Shown here: positions 50,036-58,677 of the stretch, piece after piece
Layout of the letters: each line of letters begins with the position of its first letter
How positions within the stretch are numbered: the stretch's first letter is position 1
NCBI RefSeq assembly: GCF_902616385.1
Contig: NZ_CACMSM010000006.1
Location: 1-64,000, forward strand
Origin: an uncultured Prochlorococcus sp.
GTDB lineage: Bacteria; Cyanobacteriota; Cyanobacteriia; PCC-6307; Cyanobiaceae
Direction: 5' to 3'
Length of the DNA stretch: 64,000 bases
Program-made: the position numbers and the translations under genes
The notes under the pieces: generated by a model
Database searches by the model: none
Told to the model about the DNA's origin: nothing
Seen by the model: the letters and a program-made list of their open reading frames with translations, nothing else

Positions 50036-51199
50036 GTGAATATTGAACTTGGTTTAAATAAAAAAGTCAGAAGGGCTTATGGTATTGATGAAATAGCTTT
50101 AGTCCCTGGGAATAGAACACTTGATTACGATTTAACTGATCCTTCATGGTCAATTGGTGATATCAAAAGAGAAGTTCCTATCGTAGCCAGTGCCATGGAC
50201 AGTGTTGTTGATGTCAATACCGCTGTAGAACTTACAAAATTAGGTTCCCTAGGAGTTATTAATATGGAGGGCATACAAACAAGATATGAAAACCCTGATA
50301 AAATATTGAACCAAATAGCATCAGTCGGTAAGAAGGATTTTGTTCCGTTAATGCAGAAGATATACAGTGAACCCGTCAAGGAGAGATTGATTTTACAAAG
50401 AATAAACGAGGTCAAAGATGGAGGAGGTATCGCTGCTTTTAGTGGGACTCCTCAAGCTGCTATTAAGTTTAAAGAAACACTTAATAATTCCAAAATAGAT
50501 TTATTTTTTCTTCAAGGAACAGTTGTTTCAACTGAACATCTTGGTATTGGAGGTAAGGAAACTTTAAATATTAAAGATCTATGCCAATCTATGAATGTCC
50601 CTGTTATAGCAGGAAATTGTGTTACTTATGAAGTTGCAAAACTTCTCATGCATGCTGGAGTTGCAGGATTAATGGTTGGGATAGGACCTGGAGCGGCATG
50701 TACATCAAGAGGAGTATTGGGAATTGGAATCCCTCAAGCAACTGCAATTGCTGATTGTAGTGCGGCAAGAAATGATTACTTTAAAGAAAGTGGTCGTTAT
50801 ATCCCTATTATTGGTGATGGAGGAATTGTGACGGGCGGAGATATCTGTAAATGTTTAGCATGTGGATCAGATGCTGTAATGATTGGATCTCCAATAGCTA
50901 AATCCTCAAACGCACCAGGTAAAGGATTTCACTGGGGCATGGCTACTCCAAGTCCAGTATTACCAAGGGGTACAAGAATTGAAGTTGGTTCTACAGGATC
51001 CTTAGAAAGGATAATTAAAGGCCCTGCCTTACTTGATGATGGGACACATAACTTATTAGGAGCCATTAGAACCTCAATGAGTACTCTTGGGGCAAAAAAT
51101 ATAAAAGAAATGCAAGAAGTTGAAATAGTTATCGCACCGTCGCTTCTTACAGAGGGTAAGGTATATCAAAAAGCTCAGCAGCTTGGGATGGGCAAATAG
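50036..51199 (+). CDS. guaB: GuaB3-type IMP dehydrogenase/GMP reductase family protein
   Basis: A (beta/alpha)8 barrel enzyme of the IMPDH/GMPR superfamily with 387 residues and no CBS domains, so it is not a canonical ~490-residue IMP dehydrogenase. The start resembles GuaB (YGIDEIALVPGNRT, VASAMDSVVDVNTA). The catalytic loop is GPGAACTSRGVLGIG with Cys222, and the phosphate/flap region has GDGGIVTGGDICK and GMATPSPVLPRGTR. I recall recent work reassigning the cyanobacterial GuaB3 group to GMP reductase activity, so the annotation 'IMP dehydrogenase' may be misleading. The start is GTG 50036. yfr1 lies directly downstream. Confidence 0.9.
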   Translation: MNIELGLNKKVRRAYGIDEIALVPGNRTLDYDLTDPSWSIGDIKREVPIVASAMDSVVDVNTAVELTKLGSLGVINMEGIQTRYENPDKILNQIASVGKKDFVPLMQKIYSEPVKERLILQRINEVKDGGGIAAFSGTPQAAIKFKETLNNSKIDLFFLQGTVVSTEHLGIGGKETLNIKDLCQSMNVPVIAGNCVTYEVAKLLMHAGVAGLMVGIGPGAACTSRGVLGIGIPQATAIADCSAARNDYFKESGRYIPIIGDGGIVTGGDICKCLACGSDAVMIGSPIAKSSNAPGKGFHWGMATPSPVLPRGTRIEVGSTGSLERIIKGPALLDDGTHNLLGAIRTSMSTLGAKNIKEMQEVEIVIAPSLLTEGKVYQKAQQLGMGK

Positions 51200-51245
51200 T
51201 CAATTTAGTGCAAAATTATAAAACCTTAGTGAATTAAGTATTAAA

Positions 51246-51275
51246 TTGAAAAATTTTCTAATTAGGAGTTATTAT
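51246..51275 (+). promoter_or_regulatory. yfr1 promoter
   Basis: TTGAAA (51246-51251), an 18-base spacer and TATTAT (51270-51275) stand 8 bases before the likely Yfr1 5' end at 51284. Both boxes are recognisable. Confidence 0.5.
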
Positions 51276-51283
51276 GAAATGAT

Positions 51284-51338
51284 GGGGGAAACCCCATACT
51301 CCTCACACACTTAATCGCCCGATTAATCGGGCTTTTTT
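51284..51338 (+). ncRNA. yfr1: Yfr1 small regulatory RNA
   Basis: The whole known architecture is visible. A 5' stem-loop GGGG-AAA-CCCC (51285-51295) comes first. The unpaired conserved motif ACTCCTCACACAC (51298-51310) follows; it is the seed that base-pairs with mRNA ribosome-binding regions. A strong terminator hairpin built from the 16-base palindrome GCCCGATTAATCGGGC (51317-51332) and six T's closes it. Location between a guaB-type gene and trxA is the published context for Yfr1 in Prochlorococcus. Yfr1 is known to repress outer-membrane porin mRNAs in MED4. Confidence 0.93.
51317..51338 (+). terminator. Rho-independent terminator of yfr1
   Basis: A perfect 8+8 base inverted repeat, GCCCGATT/AATCGGGC, is followed by TTTTTT. 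It is the most GC-rich intergenic hairpin I saw in the window. Confidence 0.9.
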
Positions 51339-51429
51339 ATATATTTTGTTACTTATATTATTTTATCTGTAATGAAATCATCACTTAAAAGATTTGCCTG
51401 CTAAATTTTCAAAAAGGAATACTTAAATT

Positions 51430-51753
51430 ATGTCATCAGCTCCAGCCGTAACTGATTCTTCATTTGACAAGGATGTACTGCAAAGTGATCTACCAGTATT
51501 GGTAGATTTTTGGGCACCATGGTGTGGTCCATGTAGGATGGTCGCTCCAGTTGTAGAAGAAATCTCAAAAGACTTTGAAGGAAAAATTAAAGTTTTTAAA
51601 TTAAATACAGATGAGAATCCAAATGTAGCTAGTCAATACGGAATTAGAAGTATTCCTACATTAATGATCTTTAAAGGAGGTCAAAAGGTTGATACCGTTG
51701 TTGGTGCTGTGCCAAAAGCAACTCTTTCGAGCACTTTAACTAAGCATTTATAA
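51430..51753 (+). CDS. trxA: TrxA thioredoxin
   Basis: A 107-residue m-type-like thioredoxin with the active site WAPWCGPC (C32, C35), the buried Asp in VLVDFWAPW and cis-proline in [13 protein letters not shown]. It reduces target disulfides in the Calvin cycle, G6PDH control (zwf-opcA is in this window) and other enzymes. The ATG at 51430 lies about 90 bases after the Yfr1 terminator, so it has its own promoter. hisH begins 10 bases after the stop. Confidence 0.97.
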   Translation: MSSAPAVTDSSFDKDVLQSDLPVLVDFWAPWCGPCRMVAPVVEEISKDFEGKIKVFKLNTDENPNVASQYGIRSIPTLMIFKGGQKVDTVVGAVPKATLSSTLTKHL

Positions 51754-51763
51754 ATTAAAAGCT

Positions 51764-52381
51764 TTGCATAAAATTGGACTAATAGACTATGGAATGGGTA
51801 ATATTCATTCTGTAACGAAATCTCTAGAAAGTCTTGGAGAAGAAATTATATTAATTAAAAACTTTAATGATTCTAAGCTTTGTAAGGCGATAATACTTCC
51901 TGGGGTTGGGGCATTTGATCCAGCGATGAATAATCTCAGAAATACTGATTTAATAGATGATTTGAAAAATTGGATTAAAAGTGGGAAGTCCTTTTTTGGG
52001 ATATGTTTAGGTCTCCAACTCCTTTTTGAATCTAGTGATGAAGGAAAAGTTCAAGGCCTGGGAATTTTAAAAGGAAAAATACAAAAAATACCCAATATTG
52101 TTAGCCAAAGAATCCCACACATGGGTTGGTGCCAACTTTTGCCTACAAAAAAAAATACTTTATTTGGGATTGAAGAATTAAATAATTGGGTCTATTTTGT
52201 ACATTCCTATCATGCAATCCCAGATGACTTAAATATTATTGCAGCTCAGGTTGATTATGGCTCTGAAAAATTAACTGCAATGATTGAGAATGATAATTTA
52301 TTAGCCTGTCAATTTCATCCGGAAAAATCTGGAAAAACCGGTGAAAAACTTTTGAGAAGATGGCTTACTAATATTCAATAA
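51764..52381 (+). CDS. hisH: HisH, imidazole glycerol phosphate synthase glutaminase subunit
   Basis: Releases ammonia from glutamine for HisF in histidine synthesis. The N terminus is IGLIDYGMGNIHSV, the nucleophile is C81 in FFGICLGLQLLFESS, and the triad ends in H185 and E187 (CQFHPEKSG). HSYHA is conserved. The start is taken at TTG 51764, directly before the conserved sequence; no ATG fits. The length (205 residues) is standard. Confidence 0.95.
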   Translation: MHKIGLIDYGMGNIHSVTKSLESLGEEIILIKNFNDSKLCKAIILPGVGAFDPAMNNLRNTDLIDDLKNWIKSGKSFFGICLGLQLLFESSDEGKVQGLGILKGKIQKIPNIVSQRIPHMGWCQLLPTKKNTLFGIEELNNWVYFVHSYHAIPDDLNIIAAQVDYGSEKLTAMIENDNLLACQFHPEKSGKTGEKLLRRWLTNIQ

Positions 52382-52394
52382 TTGACAATTACTG

Positions 52395-52994
52395 ATGAAG
52401 ACAAACTTAAGATTAATAGGTGGTAAAAAACTACAAAGTCCAAATAATCCTTATACCAGACCTACAACTTTGAGAGTTAGAGAGGCTATATTTAATATTT
52501 TAAATACTAGAGTTGAAAATAGTAACTGGTTAGATTTATTTAGTGGAACAGGAGCCATATCTTGTGAAGCCTATAATCACGGGGCAAGCAAAATAATTGC
52601 AATTGAAAAAAACAAAATCAACTCAAAAATTTGCTCAGAAAATTTACTTTCGTTGGAGAATATAGAGAATAGGAGAAATGATATTGAAGTTATTTGTAAA
52701 GACGTTTTGAAATGGACAAAACCAAATTATGAGAGAAACTTATCATCTAGAAATATGGATTTAAATAAATTAAAATTTGATTTTGTTTATCTAGATCCTC
52801 CATATGATGTGGATTTCCATGAATTAGTTTTAAATCAATTATTCAATTGTAATTTTCTAAAAAAAGATTCATTAGTTATTTGTGAACATTCTCCTAATCT
52901 ATTTATTAAAAAAAGTACTTTGTGGGAAACTATAGATGTAAGAAATTATGGGCAGTCAAGATTAACGTTTTTAATCAATGTCCAGCATCCCTGA
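52395..52994 (+). CDS. rsmD: RsmD 16S rRNA (guanine-N2)-methyltransferase
   Basis: SAM-dependent enzyme modifying G966 of 16S r[18 protein letters not shown] precedes the SAM motif [20 protein letters not shown] (about 43-62). The catalytic loop is [16 protein letters not shown] (about residue 133). The length is 199 residues. It is 13 bases after hisH. Its last 24 bases overlap the 3' end of petG on the opposite strand. Confidence 0.92.
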   Translation: MKTNLRLIGGKKLQSPNNPYTRPTTLRVREAIFNILNTRVENSNWLDLFSGTGAISCEAYNHGASKIIAIEKNKINSKICSENLLSLENIENRRNDIEVICKDVLKWTKPNYERNLSSRNMDLNKLKFDFVYLDPPYDVDFHELVLNQLFNCNFLKKDSLVICEHSPNLFIKKSTLWETIDVRNYGQSRLTFLINVQHP

Positions 52995-53090
52995 ACCTCT
53001 TCTGTATTGATTCCATGCACTTACGAATAATCCAAGAAGAGTTATTGGGACTAAACCTAAAACAATTCCACATAGAAGAGGCTCGATCAT
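52971..53090 (-). CDS. petG: PetG, cytochrome b6f complex subunit V
   Basis: A 39-residue single-helix subunit of cytochrome b6f, easily missed. It reads [20 protein letters not shown] followed by [19 protein letters not shown]. The start ATG is 53088-53090. Upstream in-frame codons extend to 53183 but add a charged non-conserved stretch. The transmembrane helix spans about residues 5-27, with the Gly-rich stroma-facing tail after YRRG. The 3' end overlaps rsmD by 24 bases tail-to-tail, and it is divergent from a cytochrome c gene 55 bases away. Confidence 0.95.
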   Translation of the reverse strand: MIEPLLCGIVLGLVPITLLGLFVSAWNQYRRGSGMLDID

Positions 53091-53145
53091 TTTTTTGCCT
53101 TTTTTGAATTTATTATTCACAATTGTTACATAGAGATTATTTTTT

Positions 53146-53532
53146 GTGTCAACATCTTCATCAACTGCAGCAGAAAGAGACATTAAAAGAGAATTCTTAA
53201 AAATTGTTTTTATTGTATTTGGAGTTTTATTGATTTGTTTTTCAATATTTTTCGTAAAACATCATGAAAATAACAAATATATTATTGAAACTCTTGAGCT
53301 TAATGGATCTGCTGAGGAAGGGGATGCTCTTTTTAAGATAAATTGTGTTGGATGTCATGGAATTACAGCAAGAGGATTAGTTGGGCCAGACTTACACTCA
53401 ATAACTAAACGTTTGAATGATAAAGAGATAATAAAACAAGTTACTGGAGGCCAAACTCCTCCTATGCCAAGTTTTGAAATTGATCCTGTAAATATGTCCA
53501 ATTTATTAAAATATCTTCATAGTCTTGAATGA
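53146..53532 (+). CDS. cytM: Membrane-anchored c-type cytochrome, CytM-like
   Basis: A 128-residue class I cytochrome c. A short Ser/Thr-rich N terminus leads to one transmembrane helix (about 18-37), followed by the haem site CVGCH (C67, C70, H71) and a likely Met axial ligand at M107 or M109 in TPPMPSF. The fold ends with [13 protein letters not shown]. CytM is an electron carrier conserved in cyanobacteria with a debated role in respiration versus photosynthesis control. The start is GTG 53146. The stop overlaps the next ATG (ATGA). It is divergent from petG. Confidence 0.85.
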   Translation: MSTSSSTAAERDIKREFLKIVFIVFGVLLICFSIFFVKHHENNKYIIETLELNGSAEEGDALFKINCVGCHGITARGLVGPDLHSITKRLNDKEIIKQVTGGQTPPMPSFEIDPVNMSNLLKYLHSLE

Positions 53533-54281
53533 TTTTGGGAAAAAATTTTTCTAATTTAAAGGTAATATTAGTTGAACCAAATGGCCCTTTAAACGTAGGT
53601 AGCGTTGCTAGATTATGCAGTAATTTTGAAGTTGATGAATTAAGAATTGTCTCTCCAAAATGCGATATATTTTCTTTAGACGCAAAAAAAATGGCCCTTA
53701 AAGGTCAAAAATTTCTTGAACATTGTATTATTTTTGATGATCTTCAAAAAGCAATTATTGATTGTGATTTAGTTTTGGCATCTTGTGGAAGGATCGATAT
53801 AAATAAAGATTCATTTTTTGTATCTTCTGAAGATATGTTTGATTGGACTTTATCCTTTAAGAAGATAAATAATTTAGCGATTATATTTGGAAGAGAGGAT
53901 AGAGGCTTAACTAACAGTGAATTGCTTCTGGCAAATAAAACTTTTAAAATCCCAACCTCTCAGAATAATCCTTCCTTAAATCTTTCTCACGCTGTTTCAA
54001 TAGTTTTGTATGAATTGAATAAGTCTTCTAAAAAGAATTTGAATAATGATTTAAAAGTTTTTAACTTGGCATCATCGAACGAAGTACATCATACATTTGT
54101 GGAGATAGAGGAAATGCTTTTACGTGTAGGATATCTCTTGAAACATACTTCAAAGGCAAAAATCAGTAAATTTAAGAATTTTATTTTAAGGTCAAATACA
54201 TCAAGGCACGAAGTAAATGTTTTAAGAGGAATTGTCCATCAAATAAACTGGTTTTTGGACAATTCAAAGAAAAGTAAATAA
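53529..54281 (+). CDS. SpoU/TrmH-family RNA 2'-O-methyltransferase (TrmJ-like)
   Basis: SPOUT-fold methyltransferase of 250 residues. The start VILVEPNGPLNVGSVARLCSNF matches the TrmJ/LasT subgroup, LAIIFGREDRGLTNSEL is the knot-forming motif 2, and SQNNPSLNLSHAVSIVLYEL is motif 3 with its catalytic-site Asn/Ser. TrmJ modifies position 32 of tRNAs; an rRNA substrate is possible. It is translationally coupled to the cytochrome gene through a 4-base overlap. Confidence 0.87.
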   Translation: MILGKNFSNLKVILVEPNGPLNVGSVARLCSNFEVDELRIVSPKCDIFSLDAKKMALKGQKFLEHCIIFDDLQKAIIDCDLVLASCGRIDINKDSFFVSSEDMFDWTLSFKKINNLAIIFGREDRGLTNSELLLANKTFKIPTSQNNPSLNLSHAVSIVLYELNKSSKKNLNNDLKVFNLASSNEVHHTFVEIEEMLLRVGYLLKHTSKAKISKFKNFILRSNTSRHEVNVLRGIVHQINWFLDNSKKSK

Positions 54282-54398
54282 GTATAAATTTGATTAGTTA
54301 CTATTTTCCTGTTGTTTTAATTTGAAAGGTATATTTACTAAAAACATTTTCTGAAGTAGCATCTATTGATTATTTGAATATTTAAGAAAACTAAAACT

Positions 54399-55490
54399 GT
54401 GCTTACAACAAAGAAAAGAAGAGTTTTCCCTTTTACAGCTGTAATTGGTCAAGAAGAAATGAAATTGGCTCTTTTATTAAATGTTATTGATCCAAGAATT
54501 GGAGGTGTGATGATAATGGGTGATAGAGGGACTGGAAAGTCTACAACAATCAGAGCCTTAGCTGATTTGTTGCCAGCAATCGATGTTGTTAAAGACGATC
54601 CATATAATAGTTCATTAGTCGATCCTGATTTGCAAAGTAAAGAAGTTTTGGAAAAAATTACTCAAGGAGAAAATCTAGAGAGTATTCAAAAACAAGTACC
54701 TATGGTTGACTTGCCTTTAGGGGCTACTGAAGACAGACTTTGTGGAACCATTGATATAGAGAAGGCTTTGAGTGAAGGTGTTAAAGCATTCGAACCTGGA
54801 TTGTTGGCTAAAGCTAATAGGGGTTTACTATACGTTGATGAAGTGAATTTGCTTGATGATCATTTAGTTGATGTACTTCTAGATTCGGCGGCTTCCGGAT
54901 GGAATACAGTTGAAAGGGAGGGAGTTTCAGTTAGACATCCTGCGAGGTTTGTTCTTATTGGTTCAGGCAATCCAGAAGAAGGTGAATTAAGGCCTCAGCT
55001 ATTGGATAGGTTTGGGATGAGTGTGGAGGTTAAGACAGTTAGAGATGCTGAATTAAGAGTTCAAGTAGTGGATCAAAGAACCTCTTTTGACGATAATCCT
55101 GATGAGTTTTCATTGAGTGTTGAGAAAAAGCAGAATGAACTTCAGCAAAAGGTTATTAAAGCTCAAGAAATATTAAATTCTGTTCAAATGGACGATGACC
55201 TAAGATTGAATATTTCTGCAATCTGCGGTGAACTAGATGTTGATGGTTTACGTGGAGATATTGTTACAAATCGATCGGCAAGGGCAATTGCAGCCTTTGA
55301 GGGCAGAACTGAAGTGCAAGAAGATGATATAGCAAGGGTTATTTCTTGTTCTTTAAGACATAGACTAAGAAAAGATCCTCTAGAACAAGTTGATTCAGGT
55401 GAAAGAGTCATTCAAGCTTTTTGTAAAGTATTCGATTTAAATGAAAAAGAAAATCTTTCAAAATTTCAATTGTCTGCTGAAGCTCAATAA
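54399..55490 (+). CDS. chlI: ChlI, magnesium chelatase ATPase subunit
   Basis: AAA+ subunit that, with ChlD and ChlH, inserts Mg2+ into protoporphyrin IX at the first step of chlorophyll synthesis. [18 protein letters not shown] precedes Walker [11 protein letters not shown] (41-50). The long insert before [17 protein letters not shown] is typical. [16 protein letters not shown] (Walker B) and [19 protein letters not shown] follow. The length (363 residues) is normal. The start is GTG 54399 after a 117-base spacer. ruvC follows after 2 bases. Confidence 0.96.
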   Translation: MLTTKKRRVFPFTAVIGQEEMKLALLLNVIDPRIGGVMIMGDRGTGKSTTIRALADLLPAIDVVKDDPYNSSLVDPDLQSKEVLEKITQGENLESIQKQVPMVDLPLGATEDRLCGTIDIEKALSEGVKAFEPGLLAKANRGLLYVDEVNLLDDHLVDVLLDSAASGWNTVEREGVSVRHPARFVLIGSGNPEEGELRPQLLDRFGMSVEVKTVRDAELRVQVVDQRTSFDDNPDEFSLSVEKKQNELQQKVIKAQEILNSVQMDDDLRLNISAICGELDVDGLRGDIVTNRSARAIAAFEGRTEVQEDDIARVISCSLRHRLRKDPLEQVDSGERVIQAFCKVFDLNEKENLSKFQLSAEAQ

Positions 55491-55492
55491 TA

Positions 55493-55966
55493 GTGAGAAT
55501 AATTGGAATTGACCCTGGATTAGCTAGAGTTGGTTATGGAATAATTGAGATAGAAGATGAAAGAAAGATATTATTAGATTGCGGCGTTATTGAGACGGGT
55601 AAGGATAAAAAAGAAGGAGATAGACTTTATGAGATATTCCAAGATCTTAATGAATTAATAAATCATTGGAACCCAACAGCAGCCGCGGTAGAAAAATTTT
55701 TCTTTTACAGGTCAAGCACTACCATTAGTGTGGTTCAGGCTAGAGGCGTGATTATGATGGTATTGGCCTCTAAAAAAATTCATATTAGTGAATATTCACC
55801 TGCTCAGATAAAATTAACAATTGCTGGGTCTGGAAAGGCATCTAAGAAAGAAATTCTTGATGCGGTTATGTATAACTTAAATCTTAACAAACCTCCAAAA
55901 CCTGATGATTCAGCAGATGCATTGGCTATAGCACTGACAAAACTAAATGAAGATGGCTTTAACTAA
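55493..55966 (+). CDS. ruvC: RuvC Holliday junction resolvase
   Basis: Endonuclease that resolves four-way junctions with RuvAB. The catalytic acidic residues are Asp7 ([14 protein letters not shown]), the Glu in AAAVEKFFF (about 66), and the final [11 protein letters not shown] acid pair. The length (157 residues) is standard. The start is GTG 55493, two bases after the chlI stop, with a 5-FTHF cyclo-ligase gene 9 bases downstream. Confidence 0.95.
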   Translation: MRIIGIDPGLARVGYGIIEIEDERKILLDCGVIETGKDKKEGDRLYEIFQDLNELINHWNPTAAAVEKFFFYRSSTTISVVQARGVIMMVLASKKIHISEYSPAQIKLTIAGSGKASKKEILDAVMYNLNLNKPPKPDDSADALAIALTKLNEDGFN

Positions 55967-55975
55967 AAATTTAAT

Positions 55976-56533
55976 ATGATGATCCTTGAAAATAAGAAAT
56001 TAGAAAGGGATAAGTTTATAAAACTAAGAGATGGGATTTCTTTTGATCAAAGAGAAAATGTAGAAAAGAATGTAAGAATATACGTTGATTCATTTGCTAA
56101 GGAATATAAAAATATTGGTTATATAGCAATATATTGGCCTCTAAAAAATGAAGTAGATATAAGAAGTCTTAAGAAAAAATTTTCTTTAGCTTTGCCAAGA
56201 TGTAAAGATAAAAATGAATTGTTATTTTATCCATGGGATGAAGAACCTCTTACAAAAGATTCTGAAGGGATACTTAGTCCAAATAATTCTTTTTCATTAA
56301 GTTATAAACAGATAAGTATGATTCTTGTCCCATGTCTTTCTGTAGATAAAAATTTAACAAGATTAGGTTATGGAGGAGGTTATTTTGATAAACTAAGGAC
56401 AAATAATAATTGGAGAAATGTTCCATGCATTGGAGTATTAGCTTCCAATTGTGTAAGTACGATTCCATTAACCAGAGCTAAGTGGGATATTCCTTTATCG
56501 GGGTTTATCACAGAAAAAGAAATATTTGTATAA
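55976..56533 (+). CDS. 5-formyltetrahydrofolate cyclo-ligase
   Basis: ATP-dependent conversion of 5-formyl-THF to 5,10-methenyl-THF. The family hallmarks are the nucleotide-binding YGGGYFDKL near residue 130 and the preceding ILVPCLSVDKNLTRLGYG. The substrate-site segment YWPLKNEVDIR also fits. The length (185 residues) is normal. It is the third gene in the chlI-ruvC operon and complements folD elsewhere in the window. Confidence 0.92.
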   Translation: MMILENKKLERDKFIKLRDGISFDQRENVEKNVRIYVDSFAKEYKNIGYIAIYWPLKNEVDIRSLKKKFSLALPRCKDKNELLFYPWDEEPLTKDSEGILSPNNSFSLSYKQISMILVPCLSVDKNLTRLGYGGGYFDKLRTNNNWRNVPCIGVLASNCVSTIPLTRAKWDIPLSGFITEKEIFV

Positions 56534-56572
56534 TAGAAAACTGATAAAGCGATTAATTTATAGTTTCAAAAA

Positions 56573-56992
56573 ATGGAAAATCAGGAAAAATACAATAATT
56601 TATCAAGACTAGTAGAAAAGTTGAAGAAATCAGAAGATCCAAAAAGAAAATATGAATACATTTTGTGGTTAGGGAAAAAATTGAAAGAACCTAATAATGA
56701 AATCCTTGTTGAAGAAAATAAAGTTAAGGGATGCGTTTCAGAAGTTTTTGTTAAGCCAAATATTAAAGGTGGTAAATTATTTTGGGAGGGATATTCTGAT
56801 GCCCTAATAACAAAGGGTTTATTGGCATTTTTAATTACTGGTTTAAATGAATTAACACCAAATGAGGTTATTAAAATAGATAAGAAATTTATTGAAGATA
56901 CTGGTTTGAGGTCAAGCTTAACTCCTTCTCGGTCAAATGGTTTTTTAAACATATTATTGAAAATGCAATCTCAAGCAAATGAATTTTTGTAG
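56573..56992 (+). CDS. sufE: SufE-like sulfur acceptor
   Basis: Accepts persulfide from the SufS cysteine desulfurase for Fe-S cluster assembly. The acceptor is C54 in NKVKGCVSEVFV. The conserved YEYILWLGKKL lead and the C-terminal GLRSSLTPSRSNGFLNIL are diagnostic. The length is 139 residues. It lies 39 bases after the cyclo-ligase and 44 before hom. Confidence 0.94.
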   Translation: MENQEKYNNLSRLVEKLKKSEDPKRKYEYILWLGKKLKEPNNEILVEENKVKGCVSEVFVKPNIKGGKLFWEGYSDALITKGLLAFLITGLNELTPNEVIKIDKKFIEDTGLRSSLTPSRSNGFLNILLKMQSQANEFL

Positions 56993-57036
56993 GCCTAATA
57001 ATATAAAATTAAACTCAAAGTTAAAAGAAATAAAAA

Positions 57037-58338
57037 ATGAGAAAATGCAAAATTGGGATCATAGGTTTTGGAACCGTAGGCTCAGGTATTTATAAAATAT
57101 TAAGTTCTGAAGTTGATTCACATCCAATTCTAAAAGAAATAGAAATTGCAAAAATAGCAGTTAAAGATCTTAATAAAAAAAGGGATATTGAGCTAGATAA
57201 TAATTTATTAACTGATGATCCATTTAAATTAATTAATGACCCCTCTATAGATGTAATTGTTGAAGTTATGGGTGGGGTTGATTTAGCAAAAGATATTATT
57301 CTGCAATCATTAAAATTAGGTAAATCTGTTGTTACAGCAAATAAAGCTGTCATCGCAAGATATGGAGAAGAAATATATAAAACTGCCTCTAAAGAAGGAG
57401 TATATATATTGTCAGAGGCGGCAGTTTGCGGAGGGATCCCTATAATTGAACCCTTAAAAAGATCATTAAAAAGTAACAGTATAAAAAAAATGGTTGGAAT
57501 AATAAATGGCACAACAAATTTTATTCTTTCAAAGATGACAAATGAAAAAGCTGATTACAAGGAAACCTTAAAATTGGCCCAAAGCCTTGGGTATGCAGAA
57601 TTTGATCCAACTGCAGATGTTGAGGGCCATGATGCTGCTGATAAAATTTCAATTCTTAGTGAACTTGCATTTGGAGGGAAAATCAAAAGGGAGGAGATTC
57701 ATGCTGAGGGCATTAGTAAAATTAATCTAAAGGATATTGAATATGCCAATAAATTAGGGTTTGAAATAAAACTTTTAGCTTTATCCGAAAAGGGACAAAT
57801 TAATAGTAATGATTCACTCTCTTTGAATATTTGGGTAGGACCTTCTTTGATTCCAAAATCTCATCCATTGGCAACAGTTAAGGGAGTTAACAATGCCTTA
57901 TTGATAGAGGCTGATCCTCTTGGAGAGATAATGTTATACGGTCCAGGTGCAGGGAGCGGCCCAACTGCTGCATCAGTGGTATCAGACATATTAAATCTGC
58001 ATGCCGCCTCAGTAAAAAATAATAATTTAATCGATCCATTATTATCTTTTTGTTTCTGGAGAAATTGTCATATCATCGAATCTTCACAAATAAATAAAAA
58101 AAATTACCTTAGAATCATTTGTCTTGATAGTCCAGGTGTTATAGGAAAGATTGGAGATATTTTTGGAAAGAATAATGTATCAATCGAATCAATTGTTCAA
58201 CTTGATGCAAGTGATGACAAAGCTGAAATTGTAGTTATTACTCATGAGGTCAATAATGGAGACTTTGAGAGGTCGAAAGATGAAATAAATTCGCTAAATG
58301 AAGTCAAAATTATTGCAAGTCAATTAAGTTGTATTTAA
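57037..58338 (+). CDS. hom: Hom homoserine dehydrogenase
   Basis: NAD(P)-dependent reduction of aspartate semialdehyde to homoserine for threonine and methionine. The N-terminal Rossmann motif is IGIIGFGTVGSGIYKIL, then VTANKAVIARYG, GIINGTTNFILSKM and the catalytic region AEFDPTADVEGHDAADK. A C-terminal ACT domain (about residue 350 on: LRIICLDSPGVIGKIGDIF) provides threonine feedback. The length (433 residues) is typical. Confidence 0.97.
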   Translation: MRKCKIGIIGFGTVGSGIYKILSSEVDSHPILKEIEIAKIAVKDLNKKRDIELDNNLLTDDPFKLINDPSIDVIVEVMGGVDLAKDIILQSLKLGKSVVTANKAVIARYGEEIYKTASKEGVYILSEAAVCGGIPIIEPLKRSLKSNSIKKMVGIINGTTNFILSKMTNEKADYKETLKLAQSLGYAEFDPTADVEGHDAADKISILSELAFGGKIKREEIHAEGISKINLKDIEYANKLGFEIKLLALSEKGQINSNDSLSLNIWVGPSLIPKSHPLATVKGVNNALLIEADPLGEIMLYGPGAGSGPTAASVVSDILNLHAASVKNNNLIDPLLSFCFWRNCHIIESSQINKKNYLRIICLDSPGVIGKIGDIFGKNNVSIESIVQLDASDDKAEIVVITHEVNNGDFERSKDEINSLNEVKIIASQLSCI

Positions 58339-58408
58339 AAAAATAGTTTGCAAATTTCTTCATAGCTTGGTAAACCGAAGAAAGTAAGTGTTTGGTTTTA
58401 GCACCTTA

Positions 58409-58660
58409 ATGATTCATTCAAAACTATTAGATAATAATAATGAAAATAATAATTTAATTTTTTCTGAAAACCTATATAAAGGTGCTTGTGTAAAAATTAA
58501 AAATAGCAGTAAGACTTTTCAAGTAATTGGTTTAAATAGAGGTAAAGAAATTTGTTGGGTGAGAGAGTGGCCTTTTGCCTGTAATTCTAAAAAAACATTT
58601 GCTTTAGAAATTAGTCAAATAACCTTACAAATTTTCTGCTCAAATAATTCTTCAGAATAA
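58409..58660 (+). CDS. Small conserved protein, function unknown
   Basis: An 83-residue protein from ATG 58409; an upstream GTG at 58388 in frame would add seven residues. After an Asn-rich lead, the core GACVKIKNSSKTFQVIGLNRGKEICWVREWPF looks like a small SH3-like beta barrel. It has three cysteines and no membrane segment. I know no function. It lies between hom and a peptide-binding protein gene on the same strand, 17 bases before the latter. Confidence 0.6.
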   Translation: MIHSKLLDNNNENNNLIFSENLYKGACVKIKNSSKTFQVIGLNRGKEICWVREWPFACNSKKTFALEISQITLQIFCSNNSSE

Positions 58661-58677
58661 TTAAGAACTAAGGAAAT

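Noticed and set aside
56581..56952. 123-codon open frame antisense to sufE
   Set aside because: Mirror of a conserved coding gene; composition follows from the opposite codons.
57090..57512. 140-codon open frame antisense to hom
   Set aside because: Opposite a clear homoserine dehydrogenase, with no recognisable domain or start signal.
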